Shown: in pieces, positions 56,830 through 64,000 of the stretch
How positions within the stretch are numbered: the first letter of the stretch is position 1
Layout of the letters: each line of letters starts with the position of its first letter
Source of the DNA: Berberis thunbergii
Taxonomy: Eukaryota > Streptophyta > Magnoliopsida > Ranunculales > Berberidaceae
Reading direction: 5' to 3'
Assembly (NCBI GenBank): GCA_003290165.1
Contig: QNQO01010706.1
Location: 143,135-207,134, forward strand
DNA: 64,000 bases
The notes under the pieces: generated by a model
The model's database searches: none
Told to the model about the DNA's origin: nothing
The model's input: the letters and a program-made list of their open reading frames with translations, nothing else
Made by a program: the position numbers and the translations under genes

Positions 56830-58193
56830 CATTCAGCGGGAACATAGCCAAAAGCAGTTTCATGGGCAATACAGTCTAAAACAGGCTCTGGGACAATAGG
56901 AGGGTCAATCATCACCGAGACACCTGAACTAGCTTCAGATCAACTTTATGGGTCAGAGGAAGAGTCATATGCTTCCTCGAAGTGAGCATAATCAAGAGAC
57001 CGGTAGAAGGAGATATCCGAATCTCTGTGGTGCCTGGATATAATCTATCAGGTCCAATTTTCCATCAGCAACATCATAGACCTGAGCTTCATCGGCAGCC
57101 TCGCGAAGCTTATTCTCTATAGCTTCTCAATATGTCTTAGAGCTATTCAACTTTCCAAGTGTTTTGGCTAGGATCTTTTCAGAGACCACCAACTTTTGAG
57201 CTACCTCATTATGACGAGCACGCTCTTTAGTGAGCTCATAAATCTACGTCTGAAGGGCCTCTTGAAGCACCCTTAGGCAAACTGCCTCAGCGCGCTCGCT
57301 AGCTAGCTTACTCTAGGAATCAGTGGCAGACTTTTCGACATTCGATAGGTGGTTAGCAAACGCAGCATGCTCATCTATCACCTTGTCCCTTCGTTCCTGA
57401 TGAACATCCTTAAGTTCAGACAAGAGCTCAGCTTGGGCTTCGACCAAAATCCTTTGGATCCCTTTCAACAAGGATTCCAAAGATGACTGAATAGCCAAAA
57501 CGCTGGTCATACCCTTTCGGGCTTCAACCAACTGGGCCTCTAGATCGCCCGAGTGATCAACTGCCTGATCAGTGAGTCCACCTCCTTACGGAAGTCAGCA
57601 TTCTGGGCCTCCTGGTTGACAAACTTTGTCTCCAAAGCAAAAAACTTATCCCGTATGGAGTCCACCTCATTACATGCCATGCCAGCAAGGTCAATTGGGC
57701 CATCGTCTTATTAAAAAACAACGCGCGACAATGGACAACAAAGTATAACAAAAAAACTAAGTGGAAAAATAACAAAGGTGTCAACTTACTAGAAACAAAA
57801 GTTGTTGACCACGAGTGATGTGTGCCTCCGCAGCAGCCTTCTCCAGGGGTAGCCAGTTAGCCATCCAAGATAAGTTCCTCTTCATCTCATCAATGGGGGC
57901 AACCCTAATCCACTTCGATATGCACCAGAGTGTGGGAACTAATTAACTCCAGTTTCAATGTGGAAAGCCCCAGAACCAGAGGCCAAAATCGCCTCATCCC
58001 CTGTACCTCCTAAGGAAGAGGGCTTAGCAACTTCATTCCCCTTAACAACAACTATGGAAAGATGCTTAGACAAATTTCCAACTCCTGGAGCCATGAAGGG
58101 GTCGTGAGCAATGCTCTCATGTGTTGAGTGTCCTTCTACAATAGACGGGCTAGGAGCAGCAACCTTTGACGATGGTCATTCATTTTCCATCTA
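56830..58193 (-). pseudogene. Tat2 antisense additional ORF (aORF), coiled-coil protein
   Basis: Read on the minus strand from about 58193 (MENE, then a stop; PSSKVAAPSPSIVEGHSTHE, SIAHDPFMAPGVGNLSKHL) through a coiled-coil region (57784-57313: GIQRILVEAQAELLSELKDV, HQERRDKVIDEHAAFANHL) to ENKLREAADEAQVYDVADGK and LDLIDY at ~57040-57110. It ends in an acidic tail with FEEAYDSSSDP and ETAFGYVPAE near 56832. Layout and the VADGKLDLIDYI block match the Tat1 aORF (VVDGQIDLIDFI). Several stops and frameshifts are present. Function unknown. Confidence 0.72.
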
Positions 58194-58221
58194 AGAAATA
58201 GCTAGGGCCCTTAGAGACTCC

Positions 58222-59158
58222 TGATATTCACATAATTATTACATAATATATCCCTTAATTTATACATGTTAGTGTTTTGATTATTATATTTTATAGTAAT
58301 TATTTCGTTTTCATGTCTTTGTAGGAATTTGAGCGTAAACGATGAAATCAGATTAAAGCGGCAAGTTAAGGAACGACAATTAGTCAGTTCCAATGGTGGT
58401 ATAAAGCAATCACAAAACCTAAACCATAACCTAATTCATACCCTAAAACCCAAAACCTAATTCATACCCTAAAACCCATAACCTAATTCATACCCTAAAA
58501 ACCAAAACTTAATTCATACCCTAAAAACCAAAACCTAATTCATACCCTAAAACCAATTCATACCCTAAAACCAAACCCAAACCCAAACCTAATCCTTCTC
58601 ATTCTCTTTAAATAGAGATGGATGAGTGGTGAGGGTGATTGTGAATCAATTTGAGAGAAAGAGGTTTTGGTTTTTTTGTCTAATTATCTTCTTTTCCCTT
58701 CTCTTTCCTCCTCCCTCATTCTCACCCTATCCTCCTCTATTTAAAGAGAATGAGAAGGATTAGGTTTGGGTTTGGTTTTAGGGTATGAATTGGTTTTAGG
58801 GTATGAATTAGGTTTTGGTTTTTAGGGTATGAATTGGTTTTAGGGTATGAATTAGGTTTTGGTTTTTAGGGTATGAATTGGTTTTAGGGTATAATTAGGT
58901 TTTGGTTTTAGGGTATGAATTAGGTTATGGGTTTTAGGGTATGAATTAGGTTATGGTTTAGGTTTTGTGATTGCTTTATACCACCATTGGAACTAACTAA
59001 TTGTCGTTCCTTAACTTGCCGCTTTAATCTGATTTCATCGTTTACGCTCAAATTCCTACAAAGACATGAAAACGAAATAATTACTATAAAATATAATAAT
59101 CGAAACACTAACATGTATAAATTAAGGGATATATTATGTAATAATTATGTGAATATCA
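58222..59158. repeat. Large palindrome: two Athila LTR starts in inverted orientation
   Basis: The left arm 58222-~58617 begins TGATATTCACATAATTATTA. The right arm ~58734-59158 is its inverted copy, ending TAATTATGTGAATATCA. Both arms include the minisatellite CATACCCTAAAACC(A/C)AAAAC and TTCTCATTCTCTTTAAATAG. A ~116-bp non-palindromic spacer lies between. Arm lengths differ by ~30 bp through minisatellite copy number. Confidence 0.9.
58430..58960. repeat. LTR minisatellite with CCCTAAAA core, in both palindrome arms
   Basis: Left arm 58430-58590: units of about 25-27 bp, ACCTAATTCATACCCTAAAA plus CC(A/C)A. Right arm 58770-58960: the inverted form (TTTTAGGGTATGAATTAGGT). The CCCTAAA core resembles the plant telomere repeat CCCTAAA but is not in telomeric array form. 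Confidence 0.8.
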
Positions 59159-59175
59159 AATACCCCCAAACCTAT
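59159..59175 (-). other. Athila2 polypurine tract
   Basis: The minus strand reads ATAGGTTTGGGGGTATT directly before the LTR start. It is the same as the Athila1 PPT. Confidence 0.88.
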
Positions 59176-61239
59176 ATTTTGCTAGTCCTCGAGCAAAACA
59201 ATAAAAAGAAAATCATAACTCACTTTCGCAAATATCATCGGTTGCACTTACCTTAAACGTGCAACAAGGCTTTAAACCCCTAGATTACCTCTAGTGGACG
59301 AGTTATAGTCTCGTGAGGGTTTCCAGAAATGTTACCCACAAACATTACTGACTCAACAAAACTTGGTCAAACAGTGTTCATTTTAAAACTTCAAGAAATG
59401 CAGAAAACCAACTGTGTCATTTTAGTGTATCAACAAATCTCCAAATAATTTAATATTCTCCAAAGGTTAGAAAAAATTCATAATCATCCTCACTCAATGT
59501 GTGTGTGTGTATAACACTGTCAACATAACTTTTCATTTCAGAGTAAAATAATGACTAAATCTCCTGTAGAAAGTTTGTTTTGACTTCAAACCTCTCATGT
59601 CACTCACAATAAAACACTCAGAGATTTGGTATTTCACTCAGTTTATATGTGAGGAAAAGAGTAAATGATGGAAAACAATTATCTCACATATAGTAATATG
59701 AAGAACGGACCTTTCAAGAATGGAATGAACATGATCTCATGGAGAGGAATATCAATTACTTTTGGGAATGTTGAATCAAACACCATAGGTCTTGGTTATT
59801 AAATCTCCACATCTACGAAACCAACCTTTACCTAAGATCCACTAGGACTTTGTTGGGTTGTAACGGGGCTTGGGTAATGGTTAATAAGAAATGTCAAAGG
59901 ATTCTAACAAAAATTTCTAGGAATGTATACACCCATTATACGAACAATTAGGGCTGTTAAGAATAAATCAATGTTGCGCACCATCAATTTTGTTCTTCAT
60001 TCTCACATCTTCATCCTCATTCACATTCTTCTTCTTCTTTCTTTTCTTTCTTTTTCTTTCTTTCTTTCCTTTCCTTTTCTTTCTTTCTTTCTTTTTCTTT
60101 CTTCCATAGAGGATTTATGAAATATCTCATATTTTGCTCTTTCATGCCCTTTTTACACCAAGTATATTCATCCGTACACATTCCCAGAAAAATTGAGTAA
60201 AGGTTAATGGGTTAACAAATAAAAGGTTAATCTATGGCTCAAAAGGCTACAAAAAGTTAATGTTATGGGTAAGTTAAAAGGCTAGTTAATGGTCTAAAGA
60301 AAAAAATGCCTAGATCATTTCCTAAGTTTGGGTCAGTATTATGACATCTCAATTGAATAAGCCAAGAAGTTCTAGTGTAATAATTCAATTTTTACGTCAT
60401 TCCCAAAGCAATTGATCAGAAAAATGAGAATAATGAGATCATCAACGAGATAATACGGACTCAAGAAAAATCAGAGTTTATGTATAACCCTCAGAATAAT
60501 AGAAAGGCTCAAAACTTTCAAGGTTAAGTCTCCACTATTATTCTAAGGTTTTCTAGTATATATTTCACTCATCAACTTCAAGTTATGCTAACATGGCTCA
60601 TGGTGCAAAGATAATCGAGTTGAAAATCTTATGAACCAGACCTAACTTAAGGATCATACTAAACTTTCAGTCTTTATCAATATACCAATATGTCAAGCTG
60701 GCTTGCATTTTCTTGAGTATAAAACATTTACAATTATTTTCATAATCGCAAAAGACCAAGTTTTCTTGACAGAAAAAACAATTTTTTTTTAAACAATAAG
60801 AAAAGAAAATACTACAAAAAATTCACCGACTCGTGAACCCTACCCCCAAACCCAATCCAAACATTGTCCTCAATGTTTGACAAAATAATTCTGATAAATG
60901 AAAGAAGTAAGTACATGAGAGGAGGGTAAAACAGTATTACCGCGGTGAAGATTTTACCAATTTCCAAGAAGTCATCCATCAATGAGGCTTACCAACATAA
61001 CAATCATGGAGTTTTCATTAGAAATCGATAAACTGTAGATTCGACACAAACAAAGAAAACTAAAAAAAGCAAGTTGTAAGGCAAAACTGTTACGGAGCTA
61101 ACGAGTATGAGTGAAACACAACAAAATAGGGTACTCGAAAATCAATCCAGACTAACAGCAGAGACACACAACTAAAACTAGGCTGCCTCCTAGGAGCGCT
61201 TGGTTTAACGTCATCAGCCCGACAAAACCCAAAAGATCC
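59176..61239 (-). other. Athila2 post-pol region
   Basis: 2.06 kb homologous to 47922-49824 in inverted orientation, without an env-like ORF. It holds a C/T-rich microsatellite (CTTT)n at ~60033-60110 where Athila1 has a short A run, and the second PPT-like motif (minus strand GGTTTGGGGGTAGGG) at ~60836-60852. Confidence 0.75.
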
Positions 61240-62270
61240 TCAATTCTGATACACAGGGTCCTCTAATAGCATCACATCAACCTCGGCTTCTAATCGAGGT
61301 AACTCTAAGAATGGCTTAAGTCGTTGACCATTTACCTTAAATGCATGGCCATCCTTAGGGTTAACGATCTCCACAGCGCCATGTGGGAACACTGCTTTCA
61401 CAATGTAAGGACCAGACCACCGAGATCTCAACTTTCCAGGAAAAAGTCGTAACCGAGAGTTGAACAATAAAACTTTTGAGATGGTTCAAAGGACTTACGA
61501 AGAATGGATTTATCATGAAATATCTTCGTTCGTTCTTTGTAAATTTTGGCATTGTGATACGCATCATTTCGGATCTCTTCCAACTCATCAAGTTGAAGTT
61601 TACGATGCGATCCAGCCTTGACCATATCAAAATTAAATGTCTTTATGGCCCAATAAGCACGATGTTCCAATACCACAGGCAAATGACATGCTTTTCCAAA
61701 AACAAGCCTATATGGAGACATACCAATCGGGGTCTTAAATGCTGTTCTATAAGCCCAAAGAGCATCATTCAGTCGTCGAGACCAGTCTTTACGATCTGGT
61801 CTGACTGTCTTCTCTAGAATGTTTTTAATCTCCCGATTGGAAATCTCAACTTGCCCACTTGTTTGTGGATGATAGGGAGTGCCAACTTTTTGAGTGATGG
61901 AGTATTTTCGAACTAATAGCTCGAATGTTTATTGCAAAAATGAGAACCACCATCACTTATAATGGCACGTGGAATACCAAAACGAGAAAAGATATTATCT
62001 TTCAAGAATCTTACCACAACCCTGTGGTCATTCGTTTTACATGGTATCGCTTCTACCCATTCGGACACATAATCCACAGCAACTAGGATGAAAAGATGGC
62101 CAAACGAAGGCGGGAATGGTCCCATGAAATCAATACCCCAAACATCAAAGACTTCAACCACAAGAATATTGGTAAGGGGCATCATGTTGCGATGAGAAAT
62201 GGAACCCATTCGTTGGCATCGATCACAAGTGGTGCAAAAGGCATGAGTATCTCGAAAAGGGTAGGCCAAT
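61240..62270 (-). pseudogene. Athila2 integrase (several frameshifts)
   Basis: Pieces in order: [40 protein letters not shown] (first Asp), [17 protein letters not shown] (second Asp), frameshift at ~61915, then (in another frame) [36 protein letters not shown] and [20 protein letters not shown], frameshift at ~61470, and finally [20 protein letters not shown] to LLEDPVYQN, stop at 61240. Compared with Athila1 (one open frame) this copy has at least two more frame breaks, plus one at ~62256. Confidence 0.88.
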
Positions 62271-63954
62271 AAAAACCACTCTGCAAAATTTTTGCAGCTG
62301 TCTTTCTAGAGCTAAAATGACCACCACAAGCTTGCTTATGACAAAATGAGATGATGCTGTGAAATTCACTCTCAGGAACACATCTCCTGATAACCTGATC
62401 TGGACAATACTTGAACAAGTATGGATCATCCCAGAAGAAATGTCTAACCTCAGCAAGAAATTTGGATCTATCTTGTTTGGACCACTTCAAAGGAAGTTGA
62501 CTTGTAACAAGATAGTTCACCATATCTGCATACCAAGGTAATTGGGAAAGAGCAAATAATTGCTCATCAGGAAATGACTCATTCAATGGTAAATATTCGC
62601 TAGAAGACTCTACCAGAAGTCTAGATAAATGGTCAGCTACAACATTTTTCGAACCTTTCTTGTCCCGAATTGCAATATCAAACTCTTGTAGCAATAGGAC
62701 CCATCGGATTAAGCGAGGTTTAGCATCTTTTTTAGAGAAAAGATACTTTAACGCCGCGTGATCAGTAAAAATGATTACTTTGGATCCTATAAGGTAAGAC
62801 CGAAATTTATCTAGAGCAAAGACTACAGCTAATAACTCTTTCTCAGTAGTAGAGTAATTAAGTTGTGCGTCTTGTAGAGTTCTACTAGCATAATAAATGA
62901 CATGTGGCTTTTTGTCCAATCGTTGTCCTAGGACAGCTCCGAGTGCAAAGTCGGAAGCATCACACATAAGCTCAAAGGGAAAGTTCCAATTAGGAGATTG
63001 GATGATTGGAGCTGAAGTCAATAATTGTTTGAGCTTCTCAAAAGCTTTTAAACAATCTTCATCAAAAACAAAAACTGTGTCTTTAGCAAGTAAATTGCAT
63101 AAAGGACGAGCGATTTTGCTAAAATCTTTGATGAATCTCCGATAAAATCCAGCATGGCCTAGAAAAGATCTAATTTCCCTAACCGTCTTTGGAGGCGGAA
63201 GACTCGAAATTAAATCAATTTTGGCTTTGTCGACTTCAATTCCCTTATGTGAAATTACATGTCCAAGAACAATGCCTTGTCGTACCATAAAATGACATTT
63301 CTCCCAATTTAAGACAAGATTTTTCTCCACACATCTATTTAACACTAAAGTTAAATGATGTAGACATTTATCAAATGAATCACCAAATACTGAGAAATCA
63401 TCCATAAACACTTCGAGGAACCTCTCAACCATATCAGAAAAAATACTAAGCATGCACCGTTGAAAAGTAGCGGGTGCGTTACACAATCCAAAGGGCATTC
63501 TTCGATATGCGAAGGTTCCAAAGGGACAAGTGAATGTGGTCTTCTCTTGATCCTCGGGTGCAATGGGGATTTGGTTATAACCGGAATACCCATTAAGAAA
63601 ACAATAGTAATCATGTCCGGCTAACCTTTCAAACATCTGGTCAATGAAAGGGAGAGGAAAGTGATCCTTCCTTGTGACCAAGTTCAACTTACGGTAATCA
63701 ATACATACTCGCCACCCCGTGGTCATGCGGGTTGGTACTAATTCATTCTTGTCATTCTTGATTACCGTTACCCCTGACTTCTTTGGGACAACTTGAACAG
63801 GACTTACCCAAGGGCTATCCGAAATTGGGTAGATTATACCCACATCCAACAATTTGAGCACTTCAGCTCGGACAACTTCCTTTAGATTAGGATTAAGTCT
63901 ACGTTGCATTTCACGTGATACTTTGGCATTATCTTCGATATGAATGCGATGCAT
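62182..63954 (-). pseudogene. Athila2 reverse transcriptase - RNase H, long ORF with mutated catalytic residue
   Basis: 590 codons are open. [22 protein letters not shown] (start arbitrary; the frame may continue upstream), [60 protein letters not shown] and [20 protein letters not shown]. The FMDD pair is intact, but the first catalytic Asp of LDGYSGY is Asn (residue 121; codon AAT at 63594-63592). RNase [64 protein letters not shown]. The start of the integrase finger is fused in frame until a frameshift near 62256, and the last ~22 residues are out of frame. The open length suggests a fairly recent copy, but the Asn should abolish polymerisation. Confidence 0.88.
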
Positions 63955-64000
63955 GCAAACGGTTGGACTTATTCCTTTAATATCCGCGATAGTCCACCAA

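Larger units (their letters stand above)
34326..58221 (+). mobile_element. Tat2: second Tat-lineage Ty3/gypsy element, 5' LTR split by a nest, pol deleted, antisense ORF kept
   Basis: The 5' LTR starts TGATGAGACATCAAATAG, similar to the Tat1 LTR, and is interrupted at 34842 by a TRIM that itself holds Athila1. It resumes at 51873 and ends at 51944. PBS, gag, a protease remnant, two classes of post-pol tandem repeat and the antisense ORF follow. RT, RNase H and integrase are missing between ~54060 and ~54270. The element is cut at 58221 by Athila2, and its 3' LTR lies outside the window. Confidence 0.8.
58222..64000 (-). mobile_element. Athila2: minus-strand Athila element with palindromic 3' LTR, continues beyond the window
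   Basis: On the minus strand from the right edge: RT-RNase H (63954-62182), integrase (62270-61240, frameshifted), post-pol region, PPT, then a 3' LTR starting at 59158. It belongs to the same family as Athila1 (integrase ends LLEDPVYQN versus LLEDHVYQN). The LTR is abnormal: after ~425 bp it turns into an inverted copy of its own start, and the element's left edge is again an LTR start (58222). The 5' half lies outside the window. Confidence 0.85.

Overview
This is nuclear DNA of a flowering plant, most likely a eudicot. It holds two host genes in a dense, deeply nested pile of transposable elements. The plant assignment rests on a nuclear gene for a chloroplast ATP synthase subunit with a transit peptide, GT-AG introns, and plant-only retrotransposon lineages (Tat, Athila, Tekay/Del, an Ale-like copia, a TRIM). 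The species cannot be read from the sequence.

Host genes. The window opens inside a gene for a ubiquitin-like protein of the SNRNP25 type (exons at 163-262, 2574-2662 and 3024-3312, + strand). The second gene is an intronless, intact CDS for chloroplast ATP synthase subunit b' (ATPG, 26997-27629, +). From memory, relatives of these genes are direct neighbours in Arabidopsis (AT4G32260 and AT4G32270), so the 23.7 kb between them here is probably inserted DNA.

Region 1 (6.6-19.7 kb): a 13-kb Tat-type Ty3/gypsy element (Tat1) with both LTRs and a 5-bp TSD. Its gag-pol is decayed. Downstream lie ~78-bp tandem repeats and an extra ORF on the opposite strand. That ORF is broken by a 3'-truncated Tekay/Del-like element on the minus strand.

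Region 2 (20.0-26.8 kb): a cluster of DNA transposons. There is a 3.4-kb long-TIR element that has captured Athila non-coding DNA and is hit by a hAT MITE. Next come a 1.3-kb long-TIR element and a Pack-type element with a CCCH-RRM gene fragment. The left end of the Pack element is tandemly triplicated (548-bp period), and its right end lies 245 bp upstream of ATPG.

Region 3 (28.1-34.3 kb): a 198-bp fold-back MITE with a 9-bp TSD, then ~280-370-bp tandem repeats hit by a complete 4.2-kb hAT element with an 8-bp TSD.

Region 4 (34.3-64 kb): a nest five levels deep. The tandem array holds a second Tat element (Tat2). Its 5' LTR holds a TRIM. The TRIM's 3' LTR holds an Athila element (Athila1). 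The Athila 5' LTR holds a copia element. The downstream half of Tat2 has lost RT to integrase but keeps long tandem repeats and the antisense extra ORF. That ORF is cut by a second Athila element (Athila2, minus strand), whose LTR is a head-to-head palindrome and which runs off the window.

All transposon coding regions carry stops, frameshifts, deletions or a changed catalytic residue. The most interesting signals are the antisense ORF shared by the two Tat elements, the Pack/MITE triplication with an inverted junction upstream of ATPG, the palindromic Athila LTR, and the nest that can be resolved by TSDs.
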